64,000 nt of DNA from positions 1,240,001 through 1,304,000 of the forward strand of contig NZ_CP064955.1 of assembly GCF_011038645.2 (NCBI RefSeq). The letters run 5' to 3'. Numbering within the stretch: position 1 is the first letter of the stretch; each line of letters begins with the position of its first letter. Below, one piece after another: positions 37,245 through 46,379 of the stretch. A model generated the notes under the pieces. It was not told the DNA's origin, did no database searches, and saw only the letters and a program-made list of their open reading frames with translations. The DNA comes from Corynebacterium qintianiae (GTDB lineage Bacteria > Actinomycetota > Actinomycetes > Mycobacteriales > Mycobacteriaceae). The position numbers and the translations under genes were made by a program.

Positions 37245-37703
37245 CTAGAAGGCGTCGCGGTCTCGGCGACGCATGAGGCGGATCTCGGATTCGAAGTCGT
37301 CGGCAGATTCGAAAGATTTGTACACGGAGGCGAAACGCAGGTACGCCACCTCATCGAGCGCCCGCAACGGCTCGAGGACGGCCAGCCCGACGTCGTTCGC
37401 ATTAACCTGAGAACTCCCCTGGCCACGCACCGTTTCCTCCACTTGTTGAGCGAGGCGTTTGAGCGCATCATCCGAAACATCCCGGCCTTGGCACGCGCGG
37501 CGCACGCCACTGATCAGTTTGTCCCGGTCGAAGGGCTCGCTCACCCCGTTGCGCTTAACCACCATGAGAATAGCCTTCTCCACGGTAGTGAACCGGCCGC
37601 CGCAATCCGAACACTCGCGTCGGCGGCGGATAGCGGATCCCGCATCAATCACGCGGGAATCGAGCACCCGCGACTGTTCGTGATGGCAAAACGGGCAGTG
37701 CAT
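37245..37703 (-). CDS. nrdR: Ribonucleotide reductase regulator NrdR
   Basis: This 152-residue protein starts [17 protein letters not shown] at 37703; the longer frame upstream is not conserved. The zinc ribbon uses CPFC and CSDC, and an ATP-cone domain (about residues 49-139) senses ATP/dATP. NrdR represses nrd operons when dATP is bound. It is downstream of divS on the same strand, the arrangement seen in C. glutamicum (nrdR-divS-lexA). Confidence 0.97.
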   Translation of the reverse strand: MHCPFCHHEQSRVLDSRVIDAGSAIRRRRECSDCGGRFTTVEKAILMVVKRNGVSEPFDRDKLISGVRRACQGRDVSDDALKRLAQQVEETVRGQGSSQVNANDVGLAVLEPLRALDEVAYLRFASVYKSFESADDFESEIRLMRRRDRDAF

Positions 37704-37738
37704 GGCTAAAATCCTACTCCCGCTCACCCTCAACCAGC

Positions 37739-38107
37739 CTAACGAGCGTGAGCGGTTACATTCTCCACCGTAGAAACTTCGGGGTGTATTGCAGCATCAC
37801 CGGAGAACGCACCGCCGGCGGCCGAACCGAGGATGAGTGCCAGTCCGAGTGCCGCACCCATAAAAACGTTTGCACGGTTTTCGTGGCGAGTTTCGAACGC
37901 TTCCTCCCGCGTGGGGCGTAGCCCTATTTCACCGAGCGGACGGCGCTCACGATTTCGAGAGCCCGGTTCCAGCGTTCGAACATGGACCGCCTTTCGCGCG
38001 GCGGGTGCCGATGCCGGAAGGTCCCACATGTCGGCCGGAAGAGTGCGCAGTAAGGCCGGCCCCTCGGACGTCGGTGCTGTATAAACGCGTTCAAGCTGAA
38101 TGGTCAT
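37739..38107 (-). CDS. divS: DivS-like SOS cell-division suppressor (small membrane protein)
   Basis: This 122-residue protein has a cytoplasmic N-terminal half, a basic middle ([10 protein letters not shown]), one transmembrane helix ([20 protein letters not shown], about 80-99) and a short exported tail. It lies divergent from lexA with LexA-box-like sequences between, the exact context of C. glutamicum divS, which is LexA-repressed and slows septation after DNA damage. Sequence similarity to DivS was judged by layout rather than alignment, so the name rests mainly on synteny. AAGGAGACGACA lies before the ATG. Confidence 0.75.
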   Translation of the reverse strand: MTIQLERVYTAPTSEGPALLRTLPADMWDLPASAPAARKAVHVRTLEPGSRNRERRPLGEIGLRPTREEAFETRHENRANVFMGAALGLALILGSAAGGAFSGDAAIHPEVSTVENVTAHAR

Positions 38108-38157
38108 TGTCGTCTCCTTTGTTGTCTGCCCTTATTGTACGAGCGGGTCGGACACCG

Positions 38158-38185
38158 TCGAACACTTAACCGTTCACATGTTCGA
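38158..38185. promoter_or_regulatory. LexA (SOS) box candidates, divS side
   Basis: Against the corynebacterial SOS box TCGAA(A/C)A-NN-TGTTCGA, the sequence CCGTTCACATGTTCGA (38170-38185) matches 11 of 14 fixed positions and TCGAACACTTAACCGT (38158-38173) matches 10. Their position between divergent divS and lexA, close to divS, fits autoregulation of the pair. Confidence 0.6.
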
Positions 38186-38249
38186 TTCCGCCTCTGTGTT
38201 CGATTTATAGCACCGGCAAAGCTCGTTGTCCAGAGGAGCGACGAAAATG

Positions 38250-38265
38250 TCGAACAAACTTGCCA
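38250..38265. promoter_or_regulatory. LexA (SOS) box candidate, lexA side
   Basis: TCGAACAAACTTGCCA has a perfect left half-site (TCGAACA) and 10 of 14 matches overall. It lies about 62 nt upstream of the lexA ATG, a usual position for LexA self-repression. Confidence 0.5.
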
Positions 38266-38327
38266 CTTCTGGTAGTTTTGCAGGCGCAGCATGAAACACG
38301 CCGTCAACGGCAACACGAGGAGCACCG

Positions 38328-39017
38328 ATGCCACGCAAGAAAGACAATCCGAACAATCTCGATATGAGTGTCCTGTCCGACAGACAGCGGCGCATCCTGG
38401 AGGTCATTCAGGACGCAGTGGTCCTGCGGGGTTACCCGCCAAGCATCCGGGAGATCGGTGACGCCGCCGGCTTGCAGTCCACGTCCTCCGTCGCTTACCA
38501 GCTCAAGGAGCTGGAGAAGAAGGGCTTCTTGCGCCGCGATCCGAACAAGCCGCGCGCTGTGGATCTCCGCCACCTCCCCGACTCCGCCGCGCCGTCGCGG
38601 AAGGTGAAGCCGAAGTCGGAGCCAACCCCGGAGGAGGCCTCCCAGCCACGCTTCGTCCCGGTCGTGGGACAAATTGCCGCGGGCTCGCCAATCCTCGCCG
38701 AGGAGAACATCGACAACTACTTCCCCCTGCCGCAGGAGCTGCTCGGCGAGGGCGAGCTCTACATGCTGCAGGTTGTGGGTGAGTCCATGCGCGACGCCGG
38801 CATCCTCGACGGCGACTGGGTTGTGGTGCGCTCCCAGCCGGTTGCGGAGGAGGGCGAGTTTGTCGCCGCGCTTTTGGACGGCGAAGCGACTGTCAAGGAG
38901 TTCCACAAGGACTCCACCGGCGTCTGGCTGCTCCCCCATAATGACGCTTTCTCCCCGATAAAGGGGGACGAGGCTGAGATCATGGGCCGCGTAGTTTCCG
39001 TTTTCCGCACCCTGTAG
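38328..39017 (+). CDS. lexA: SOS repressor LexA
   Basis: This 229-residue protein has an N-terminal winged helix (about 14-80; [21 protein letters not shown] is the recognition region), a Lys/Pro-rich linker and an S24 peptidase domain. Self-cleavage is expected between Ala118 and Gly119 (QIAAGS), and the catalytic dyad is Ser153 (GESM) and Lys190 (EATVKEF). RecA-stimulated cleavage derepresses the SOS regulon. GAGGAG lies 6 nt before the ATG. A hairpin follows the gene. Confidence 0.97.
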   Translation: MPRKKDNPNNLDMSVLSDRQRRILEVIQDAVVLRGYPPSIREIGDAAGLQSTSSVAYQLKELEKKGFLRRDPNKPRAVDLRHLPDSAAPSRKVKPKSEPTPEEASQPRFVPVVGQIAAGSPILAEENIDNYFPLPQELLGEGELYMLQVVGESMRDAGILDGDWVVVRSQPVAEEGEFVAALLDGEATVKEFHKDSTGVWLLPHNDAFSPIKGDEAEIMGRVVSVFRTL

Positions 39018-39028
39018 CGCCCTGCTAC

Positions 39029-39063
39029 GCCCGTTCGCTAACCCCGGTCGGGGGCGAGCGGGC
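39029..39063 (+). terminator. Hairpin after lexA, possible terminator
   Basis: GCCCGTTCGC (39029-39038) pairs with GCGAGCGGGC (39054-39063) with one wobble pair, and CCCC/GGGG extends the stem inside. No T run follows, so it may be a weak terminator or an mRNA-stabilising hairpin. Confidence 0.4.
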
Positions 39064-39150
39064 GCAATCTCACTTAACCGGGCATGTTTCTTTTGGAACA
39101 ATGGCATGCGGTTCCTCCCGCCCCCTGCCCCCTTCAAGGACTGCCTGAGT

Positions 39151-39936
39151 ATGTACGCAGAAGAACGCAGACGCCAGATCGCGTCGTTGACCGCGGTCGA
39201 GGGCCGCGTCAACGTTACCGAGCTGGCTGAGAAGTTCGACGTGACCGCCGAGACAGTCCGGCGCGATCTTGCCGTGCTCAATCGCGAGGGAGTGGTGCAC
39301 CGGGTGCACGGCGGCGCCGTGGCCAGCCAGTCGTATCTCACCACCGAGTTCCCGCTCGACGCCCGATCCCGTTCCGCGTCCGCCGCAAAGTCCACTATTG
39401 CGCGGGCTGCCCTGAAATACCTCCCCGGTCAGTCCGAGGGCGGGATCTTCCTCGACTCCGGCACGTCCATCAACGCGTTTTCCAGCCTGCTGGCCTCGGA
39501 CCCGCGGGCGCGTTCGTGGCCGATCGTAACTAACTCTCTGCCTATCGCCCTGGAGCTTTCGACCTCGGGCCTGCCTCACGTTCAGCTTCTGGGCGGGTCG
39601 GTCCGCGCAATCACCCAAGCAGTTGTCGGTGCCACCGCGCTGCGCTCCCTCGCGCTCATGCGCGCCGACGTCGCCTTCATCGGCACCAACGCGCTGAGTG
39701 TCGACCACGGCCTGTCCACCGCCGACGCCCAAGAGGCAGCGATTAAATCGGCGATGGTCACCAACGCCCGCACCGTCGTCGTGCTGTGCGACTCCACGAA
39801 GCTGGGCAACGATTACCTCGTCAGCTTCGCATCACTTGACGAGGTCGATGTCGTCATCACAGACTCAGCGGCACCGTCGTCCTTCGTCACCGAGCTCACT
39901 GAGCTCGGCATCGAGGTTGTCACCGCGGAGCCCTAG
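39151..39936 (+). CDS. sugR: DeoR-family sugar regulator SugR
   Basis: This 261-residue protein starts at ATG 39151 (MYAEERRRQI); the frame upstream is not conserved. It has an N-terminal DeoR helix-turn-helix (VTELAEKFDVTAETVRRDLAVL) and a C-terminal DeoRC sugar-phosphate sensor with GTSIN and GGSVRA. In C. glutamicum SugR sits at this spot between lexA and the fructose PTS genes, and represses ptsG, ptsF, ptsS, ptsH and ptsI until sugar phosphates build up. fruK begins 84 bp downstream. Confidence 0.92.
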   Translation: MYAEERRRQIASLTAVEGRVNVTELAEKFDVTAETVRRDLAVLNREGVVHRVHGGAVASQSYLTTEFPLDARSRSASAAKSTIARAALKYLPGQSEGGIFLDSGTSINAFSSLLASDPRARSWPIVTNSLPIALELSTSGLPHVQLLGGSVRAITQAVVGATALRSLALMRADVAFIGTNALSVDHGLSTADAQEAAIKSAMVTNARTVVVLCDSTKLGNDYLVSFASLDEVDVVITDSAAPSSFVTELTELGIEVVTAEP

Positions 39937-40020
39937 AAGCGCAAAAAACGCGCACGCTATTGCCCACCCGGGCACAATCGGACATAATTGGGGGTAGCCC
40001 GACCATGAGGAGCCCGCACC

Positions 40021-41010
40021 GTGATCATCACATTCACCCCCAATCCCAGCATCGATGCCACACTCGAGCTGGACTCGTTTGAGAAGGGCGGGGTCAACCG
40101 CACGATCAGTGCCCGCCGGGAAGCCGGGGGCAAGGGAATCAACGTGTCCCACGCCTGCGCAAACGCCGCACACGACACTCTCGCGATCGCGCCGTGCGGC
40201 CCCACGGACCCGTTCTCCCTGCTCTGCCGCAACGCGGGGATCCCGCTGCGCGCCGTCTCCATCGAAGGCGCTATCCGCACCAACACCACGCTGACTGAAC
40301 ACGACGGTGAGACAACCAAAGTCAACGAGACCGGCCCAATGCTCAGCGATGACGACGTCGAGCGCATTACCGACGTGCTCGTCGCCACGGTGGCCGAGTC
40401 GCGCACCGACGCCGTAGTCATGGCCGGCTCGCTACCCCCCAGTGCGCCTGCGGAGTGGTACGCCATCCTTGCCGCCCGGCTTCGCAAAGCGTGTCCCGGA
40501 GCGGTAATCGCGGTGGACACCTCTGACGAGCCGCTCATCTCTCTGGGCAAGCACCTGACCACCGCCGCGCCCGACGTAATCAAACCCAACGCGTTCGAAC
40601 TCGCCCAGCTCACCGGCGCCGACGGCGAGCAGCTGGAAGATCAGGCGGCGCGGGGGGACTACACCGAGATAGTGCGCTCGGCGCGCGAGCTCGTCCACGC
40701 GGGCGTGAGGGAGGTTTTGGTCACGCTCGGTGCTTCCGGAGCGTGCCTGATCACCCGCGACGCCGCCTGGGCCGCGACCCCACCGCCGGTCACACCGCGC
40801 TCCACAGTGGGCGCGGGCGACTCTGCGCTGGCCGGCTACATTATGGCCCGCGTCGCGGGCGAAGAACTCCCCGATTGCCTGCGCCGCAGCGTCGCCTACG
40901 GTTCCGCCGCCGCCGCCAAACCCGGCACCGGAATACCCGCACCCGACGAAATTGACTTGGAGAACACGCTCGTCGTTTCTATCCCCGCAACATCAAAGGA
41001 ACTGCCATGA
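40021..41010 (+). CDS. fruK: 1-phosphofructokinase
   Basis: This 329-residue PfkB-family kinase starts MIITFTPNPSIDATLELD. It has the PfkB signatures GGKGINVS (about residues 37-44) and, near the C-terminus, TVGAGDSALAG (about 261-271) with the catalytic Asp and anion hole. It phosphorylates fructose 1-phosphate produced by the next gene's PTS permease. The GTG start has GAGGAG upstream, and the stop overlaps the ptsF ATG by 4 bp. Confidence 0.95.
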   Translation: MIITFTPNPSIDATLELDSFEKGGVNRTISARREAGGKGINVSHACANAAHDTLAIAPCGPTDPFSLLCRNAGIPLRAVSIEGAIRTNTTLTEHDGETTKVNETGPMLSDDDVERITDVLVATVAESRTDAVVMAGSLPPSAPAEWYAILAARLRKACPGAVIAVDTSDEPLISLGKHLTTAAPDVIKPNAFELAQLTGADGEQLEDQAARGDYTEIVRSARELVHAGVREVLVTLGASGACLITRDAAWAATPPPVTPRSTVGAGDSALAGYIMARVAGEELPDCLRRSVAYGSAAAAKPGTGIPAPDEIDLENTLVVSIPATSKELP

Positions 41011-43028
41011 ACCAACTCATCACCCCGGAGCTCGTCGGACTCGACGTGGACTTCGGCGCCTCGCCCGGCGAGGTCATTGCCCGCCTGGCCGATCTCGTTC
41101 ACGACGCAGGCAGGACGAACGACCCCGCGCAGCTCGCAGCAGACGCCGCAGCGCGCGAGGAGAAGGCGGGAACGGGAGTGCCCGGGCGCGTCGCCATTCC
41201 GCACACCCGCACGTCTGCAGTGACCGAACCCACGCTGGCGTTCGCGCGCCTGTCCCGCCCGGTGGACTTCTCCGGCCCGGACGGTGACACCGACCTGGTC
41301 TTCCTGATAGCCGCCCCCGAAGGCGGCGGTAAAGAGCACCTGAAGATTCTGTCTACGTTGGCCAGGGCCCTGGTGCGTGGGGAGTTCGTCGATAAGCTGC
41401 GCGCGGCGGCGACGCGGGAGGAAGCCGTTGAGATCATCCTCGCTGTAGTTAGCGCCCCGAAGAAGACACAGCCTGCCGCAACCGCGAAGAAGTACCGCAT
41501 TGCGGTTGTCACCTCGTGCCCGACCGGCATCGCCCACACCTACATGGCGGCGGACGCGCTGGCCCAGGCGGCGCAGAACCGCGACGACGTGGAGCTGCGG
41601 GTCGAACCGCAGGGCTCCTCGGGTTACGAGCCACTTGACAGTGACTTCATCAGCGGAGCCGACGCCGTCATCTTCGCCCACGACGTCGCCGTGCGCAGCA
41701 AGGGGCGGTTCGCGGGCAAGCCGGTTGTGGATGTGCCGGTCAAGCAGGGCATCAATAAGCCAGCCGAGCTTATCGACGCCGCCGTCCACGCCGCCGAAAA
41801 CCCCGACTCCCCCACTGTCGCCGGCGGCTCGTCCGAAGACGACGCATCGGCGGGTGCGGGCGAATCTTGGCCGAAACGCATCCAGCAGGCGGTGATGACG
41901 GGCGTGTCCTACATGGTTCCGTTCGTCGCCGCCGGCGGCCTGCTGCTCGCGCTCGGTTTCCTCGTGGGCGGGTACGACATGGCCAACGGGTGGCAAGCTC
42001 TGGTGACCAACTTCTCGCCGACGAACCTGCCCGGCAACCAGGTCACTGTCGACGGCGAGTTGATGACGTTCGAGCGCTCCGGGTGGCTGCTCTACCTCGG
42101 CGCGGTGCTGTTTGCCACGGGACAGATGGGCATGGGCTTCGTCGTGTCCGCCCTATCCGGCTACATAGGCTACGGCCTGGCGGGACGCCCCGGTATTGCC
42201 CCGGGTTTCATCGGCGGCGCGATCTCCGTGTTGCTGGGCGCCGGTTTCATTGGCGGCCTGGTCACCGGCATCGTAGCCGGCGTGGTCGCCTACTGGATTC
42301 AGTCGTGGACGGTGCCGCGCTGGCTGGGCTCGCTCATGCCGGTCGTCATCATCCCTCTGCTGACCTCGCTGTTCATCGGTCTTCTGATGTTTCTCCTGCT
42401 CGGCCGACCACTCGGTGCGATCATGGTCGGCCTCGAGGGTTGGTTGGAATCCATGAGCGGGTCGTCTGCCGTCTTGCTCGGAGTGATCATCGGGCTGATG
42501 ATGTGTTTCGACCTCGGCGGGCCCGTGAACAAGGCCGCCTACTTGTTCGGCACCGCGGGCTTGTCCGCGGGCACGGAGGCCAGTTTCCAGATCATGGCGG
42601 CCGTCATGATCGCGGGCATGGTGCCTCCGATCGCGCTGTCCATAGCGACATTCCTGCGCGCGAAGCTGTTCACCCCGGCAGAACAGGAAAACGGCAAATC
42701 CGCCTGGCTGCTCGGATTGTCCTTCGTCTCGGAGGGAGCGATCCCGTTCGCGGCGGCCGACCCGCTGCGCGTCATCCCGTCAATGATGCTCGGCGGCGCA
42801 ACTGCGGGCGCGGTGTCGATGGCGTTGGGCACCGGTGTGCAGGCGCCTCACGGCGGCATCTTCGTCATCTTCGCGTACGACCCGTGGTGGGGGATGTTCG
42901 CCGCGCTCGCAGCAGGCGTCGTGGTGGCGACAGCTGCGGTGCTCGCCGCGAAGCAGTTGTGGCCCAATAAGGCTATCGAGCGGGCCGCCGCGGCTGAGTC
43001 GCCTGCCCCGCAGCCCGCGTCCACGTAG
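41007..43028 (+). CDS. ptsF: Fructose-specific PTS enzyme II, domains A-B-C
   Basis: This 673-residue protein carries three PTS domains in one chain. EIIA (about 1-150) has the phospho-His66 in AIPHTRTS. EIIB (about 162-260) has the phospho-Cys171 in VTSCPTGIAHTYMA. EIIC (about 290-655) is a multi-helix permease. It takes up fructose as fructose 1-phosphate, which FruK then phosphorylates. It is translationally coupled to fruK. Neither fruR nor ptsI, which flank this operon in C. glutamicum, is present. Two GCTTATCGACG copies lie at 41387 and 41768. Confidence 0.96.
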   Translation: MNQLITPELVGLDVDFGASPGEVIARLADLVHDAGRTNDPAQLAADAAAREEKAGTGVPGRVAIPHTRTSAVTEPTLAFARLSRPVDFSGPDGDTDLVFLIAAPEGGGKEHLKILSTLARALVRGEFVDKLRAAATREEAVEIILAVVSAPKKTQPAATAKKYRIAVVTSCPTGIAHTYMAADALAQAAQNRDDVELRVEPQGSSGYEPLDSDFISGADAVIFAHDVAVRSKGRFAGKPVVDVPVKQGINKPAELIDAAVHAAENPDSPTVAGGSSEDDASAGAGESWPKRIQQAVMTGVSYMVPFVAAGGLLLALGFLVGGYDMANGWQALVTNFSPTNLPGNQVTVDGELMTFERSGWLLYLGAVLFATGQMGMGFVVSALSGYIGYGLAGRPGIAPGFIGGAISVLLGAGFIGGLVTGIVAGVVAYWIQSWTVPRWLGSLMPVVIIPLLTSLFIGLLMFLLLGRPLGAIMVGLEGWLESMSGSSAVLLGVIIGLMMCFDLGGPVNKAAYLFGTAGLSAGTEASFQIMAAVMIAGMVPPIALSIATFLRAKLFTPAEQENGKSAWLLGLSFVSEGAIPFAAADPLRVIPSMMLGGATAGAVSMALGTGVQAPHGGIFVIFAYDPWWGMFAALAAGVVVATAAVLAAKQLWPNKAIERAAAAESPAPQPAST

Positions 43029-43060
43029 ACTTGTCATACCCGAACGAAAGGATTTTTCTG

Positions 43061-43330
43061 ATGGCAACCAAGACTGTGAAGGTTGGATCCACCGTTGGCC
43101 TGCACGCGCGCCCGGCGACGATTATCGCCGACGCCGCCGGTGAATACGACGAGGAGGTCGTGCTCACCCGAGTCGGCGACGACGAGGACGACGAGACCGA
43201 CGCCGCGTCCTCGCTCATGATCATGGCAATGGGTGCGGAGTTCGGCGACGAGGTCACCGTCACCTCCGACAACGCTGAGGCTGTAGACAAGATCGCCGCC
43301 TTGATCGAGCAGAACCTCGACGCGGAGTAA
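43061..43330 (+). CDS. ptsH: Phosphocarrier protein HPr
   Basis: This 89-residue protein has the phospho-His15 in VGLHARPA. It starts at ATG 43061 with GAAAGGA upstream. HPr passes phosphate from enzyme I to the EIIA domains. The region where Gram-positive HPr carries the regulatory Ser46 reads DAASSLMIMAMG. It is 32 bp downstream of ptsF, as in C. glutamicum, and convergent with uraA. Confidence 0.96.
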   Translation: MATKTVKVGSTVGLHARPATIIADAAGEYDEEVVLTRVGDDEDDETDAASSLMIMAMGAEFGDEVTVTSDNAEAVDKIAALIEQNLDAE

Positions 43331-43336
43331 GGGCTT

Positions 43337-44623
43337 CTAACCAGCCCTGTTGTACTGGCCTTCGCCGATCGTGGCGAAGGCCCATTTCATGAGCGGGTAG
43401 GCCACGATGATGCCCACCGAACCCAGGGCGATCCCGTTGAATTCGATGGAACCGAGCGTCAGCGAGAGGTCGCCAATACCCACGATGAGCGCCACGGCGG
43501 CCGTAATCAAGTTAACGGGGTTGGTGAGATCCACTCGGTTGTCCTGCCAGATGCGTACGCCCAGCATGCCGATCAACCCATAGAGCACCAGGCACGCGCC
43601 GCCGAGCACGCCGACGGGGATGCTAAACACCACCGCGCCGAACTTCGGGATAAAAGCCAGCACGATGGCGAACAGGGCAGCCACCCAATACGCGGCGGTG
43701 GAATACACCTTCGTTGCCGCCATGACACCGATATTTTCGGCGTAGGTGGTGGTGCCCGAGCCGCCGAATCCGCCGGCGAGTGTGGTGGCGAGCCCGTCGC
43801 CGATGAGCGCCCGGCCCTGGTAATCGTCGAGGTCGCGATTGGTCATTTCACCGACGGCCTTGACGTGCCCGACGTTCTCCGCAATCAGCACCACCAGCAC
43901 CGGCAGGGTAACCAGCACCGCGGAGAGGTGGAACTCAGGGGTGTGGAACTGCGGGAGGCCAAGCCACGGGGCGGCGGAAATCGACCGCACCGCGTCGTCA
44001 GACAGACCACCGCTCAACCACGTCGCAACCCAGCCGGCGATGACGCCAACGAGGATGGACAGGCGAGAAAACAACCCGCGCACCGCGACCGTGAACAACG
44101 CGATGGTCAGCAGCGTCACCGCCGCCACTCCGGGCTGGGCCTCGACGTTGGCCACGGCCGTCGGCGCGAGGTTGAAACCGATAAGCGCGACAATGGCGCC
44201 GGTGACCACCGGGGGCATCACGGCGTCGATAAGCTTTCTGCCCGCTGCCTGCACCAGAGCTCCGATGGCGACGAGCGCGAGGCCCGTGACCAGCACCCCG
44301 CCGAGCTGGGCGCCCACCCCGTACTGCTGCGACGCGGTCAGAGGCGCGATAAAGGCGAACGACGACCCGAGGTAGCTGGGCAGCTTGTTGCGGGTGAGCA
44401 ACAGGAAGATGATCGTGCCCAGGCCGGAAAACAGCAGCGTCGTGTTCACCGGGAAACCGGTCAGCGTGGGCACGAGCAGCGTGGCGCCGAACATGGCCAC
44501 GACGTGCTGCATACCGATGGCCACGGTGCGCGGCCAACTCAACCTCTCGTCGGGGGCGACAACCGCGCCGGGCATGACGCGGCGGCCGTCACCGTGGAGG
44601 GTCCATCCGTAAGTGTTATTCAC
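43337..44623 (-). CDS. uraA: Uracil/xanthine permease (NCS2 family)
   Basis: This 428-residue protein has about 12-14 hydrophobic helices in the NCS2 pattern. It includes the N-terminal GMQHVVAMFGATLLVPTLTG, the QFHTPEF loop, and the family motif region AENVGHVKAVGEMTNRD followed by GGFGGSGTTTYAENIGV. These proton symporters import uracil or xanthine; uracil is the usual substrate for this sequence type. It lies 23 bp downstream of hflX on the same strand and starts with GTG. A GCTTATCGACG copy lies at 44224. Confidence 0.92.
   Translation of the reverse strand: MNNTYGWTLHGDGRRVMPGAVVAPDERLSWPRTVAIGMQHVVAMFGATLLVPTLTGFPVNTTLLFSGLGTIIFLLLTRNKLPSYLGSSFAFIAPLTASQQYGVGAQLGGVLVTGLALVAIGALVQAAGRKLIDAVMPPVVTGAIVALIGFNLAPTAVANVEAQPGVAAVTLLTIALFTVAVRGLFSRLSILVGVIAGWVATWLSGGLSDDAVRSISAAPWLGLPQFHTPEFHLSAVLVTLPVLVVLIAENVGHVKAVGEMTNRDLDDYQGRALIGDGLATTLAGGFGGSGTTTYAENIGVMAATKVYSTAAYWVAALFAIVLAFIPKFGAVVFSIPVGVLGGACLVLYGLIGMLGVRIWQDNRVDLTNPVNLITAAVALIVGIGDLSLTLGSIEFNGIALGSVGIIVAYPLMKWAFATIGEGQYNRAG
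43357..43382 (+). terminator. Perfect hairpin inside the uraA 3' end, possible ptsH terminator
   Basis: GGCCTTCGCC (43357-43366), loop GATCGT and GGCGAAGGCC (43373-43382) form a perfect 10-bp stem 27 bp past the ptsH stop. It lies within the last codons of convergent uraA. Only a weak T run (CATTTCAT) follows on the plus strand. Confidence 0.45.
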
Positions 44624-44646
44624 GGATGGTCATTGTCGCCCAGTGC

Positions 44647-46149
44647 CTAGCTCACCACAAACTCGGCGTACTGCTCGGCGATGACGTGGGGCAGGCGGAC
44701 GTCGATAAGCGTGCCGTCCTCCTCGTAGGACTCGCTGCGCACGGTGCCCTCGTCGTGGACGCGGCTGACCACGTCGCCGCGGGTGAACGGCACGAGCAGC
44801 TGCACGTGGGCCTCGACGCTGTTGAGGTGCATCTCAATCTTGGCCTCGAGTTCCTTGATGCCCTGCCCCGTGTGCGCGGAAACGAACACGACGTCGTGGC
44901 CGCTGCTGTCGAAGGCGTGGCGCAGCTCAGCGAGCACGACCGGGTCAGCCTGGTCAATCTTGTTCACCACGACGATTTCCGGGGGGATCTTTTCGCCCGA
45001 TTCGCGGGTGACGTCGGAGAGGACCTTGTTTACGGCCTCGATCTGCTTCAGCGGGAAAGCGTCCGAGCCGTCGACGACGTGCAGCATGAGGTCGGCGTTG
45101 GTGACTTCTTCCAGCGTGGACTTGAAGGCCTCAACGAGCTGGGTCGGCAGGTGGCGCACGAAGCCGACGGTGTCGGTGAGCACGACGTTGCGGCCGTCCG
45201 CGAGCTGGGCTTTGCGTGTCGACGGATCCAGGGTGGCGAACAGCGCGTCCTCAACCAGCACGCCGGCGTTGGTCATCGCGTTGATTAGCGAGGACTTGCC
45301 CGCGTTGGTGTACCCGGCGATCGCGATCTTCGGTGTTGTCGAGCGCTGGCGCTGCGCGCGCTTGACCTCGCGCGCCGTCTTCATTCCGCGCAGCTCGTGG
45401 CGCAGCTTCGCCATATCGGTGCGCAGGCGGCGGCGGTCCGCCTCGATCCGGGTCTCACCGGGGCCGCGCAGACCGACGCCGCCGTTCGAACCGGCGCGGC
45501 CGCCCGCCTGACGCGACAGGTTGCCGCCCCAACCACGGGTGCGCGTGTACAGGTATTCCATCTGCGCGAGGCTGACCTGCGCCTTGCCTTCCTTGCTCTT
45601 CGCGTGCTGGGCGAAGATGTCCAGGATGAGCATGGTGCGGTCGATCACCTTGACCTTCAGCGCCTCCTCCAGCGCAACCAGCTGGCCCGGGGAAAGCTCG
45701 CCGTCGAAGACGACGGTGTCGGCGCCGGTGGCGACGACAATCTCGCGCAGCTCCTTGACCTTGCCCGAACCGATGTAGGTGCCCGGGTCCGGCTTGTCGC
45801 GCTTCTGGTACAGAAGCTCCACCACGTCCGCGCCAGCCGTCTCCGCGAGCGCGGCCAGCTCGAGCATGTTGGCCTCCATCTCGGCCGTGGTCCCCTCAAT
45901 CCACGCGCCGACGAGGATGACCTGCTCCAGACGCAACTTGCGGTACTCGACCTCGAAACCCTCGGCCTGGTCCTCGGAGCGAAGCTCCGTCTCTAGGGTC
46001 ACGCGGCGAAAAGCGTTGCGCTCCGCTAGGTCTAGGGCGCCGACGGTGGGTTCCCCGTCCCCTCCTTTGGCGGGTTGCGGCGTGTTGTGCCTGAACGCGC
46101 GGGCGAGGAGTTCGTCGTGGGTGAGTTCTGCGGGTGTTGTTTTCGTCAT
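44647..46149 (-). CDS. hflX: Ribosome-associated GTPase HflX
   Basis: This 500-residue protein has an N-terminal HflX domain (about 60-220), a Gly-rich loop (GWGGNLSRQAGGRAGSNGGVG), a coiled coil and a GTPase domain with G1 GYTNAGKSS, G3 DTVGF and G4 NKID. HflX splits stalled 70S ribosomes under stress. AAGGA lies before the ATG. uraA follows 23 bp downstream. A GCTTATCGACG copy lies at its 3' end (44700). Confidence 0.95.
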   Translation of the reverse strand: MTKTTPAELTHDELLARAFRHNTPQPAKGGDGEPTVGALDLAERNAFRRVTLETELRSEDQAEGFEVEYRKLRLEQVILVGAWIEGTTAEMEANMLELAALAETAGADVVELLYQKRDKPDPGTYIGSGKVKELREIVVATGADTVVFDGELSPGQLVALEEALKVKVIDRTMLILDIFAQHAKSKEGKAQVSLAQMEYLYTRTRGWGGNLSRQAGGRAGSNGGVGLRGPGETRIEADRRRLRTDMAKLRHELRGMKTAREVKRAQRQRSTTPKIAIAGYTNAGKSSLINAMTNAGVLVEDALFATLDPSTRKAQLADGRNVVLTDTVGFVRHLPTQLVEAFKSTLEEVTNADLMLHVVDGSDAFPLKQIEAVNKVLSDVTRESGEKIPPEIVVVNKIDQADPVVLAELRHAFDSSGHDVVFVSAHTGQGIKELEAKIEMHLNSVEAHVQLLVPFTRGDVVSRVHDEGTVRSESYEEDGTLIDVRLPHVIAEQYAEFVVS

Positions 46150-46220
46150 TGAGTCCTTAGTCTATCGAGTTCTTCAGTCTGTTACGTATTCAACGCCGCG
46201 GCGCTGGCTTTTCTTCCCGC

Positions 46221-46335
46221 GTGCTCAGTCTGGAGTGCTCGCTTTACGACGCCCAATCTACGTTTCCCCAGGTCACCTTTGTGCCGGAAACCCAGACTGA
46301 GCACTCCAGACCGAGCACTCCGAACCGAGCACGCA
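46221..46335. repeat. Inverted and tandem GAGCACTCC repeats upstream of hflX
   Basis: In the 230 bp between divergent hflX and the 46380 gene, a left arm (46221-46241) containing GTGCTCAGTCTG and GGAGTGCTCG faces a right arm (46298-46318) containing CTGAGCACTCCAGAC. The right side repeats the unit about every 14 bp: GAGCACTCCAGACC, GAGCACTCCGAACC, GAGCACGCAC. It could act as an operator array or form a long hairpin. Confidence 0.65.
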
Positions 46336-46379
46336 CAAGGTTTCAGTCCCCCACCCCCGCGCGGGTACACTCTGCGACC

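Noticed and set aside
42299..42832. Minus-strand frames inside ptsF (Met/Ile-rich)
   Set aside because: Antisense of membrane helices; typical shadow pattern.
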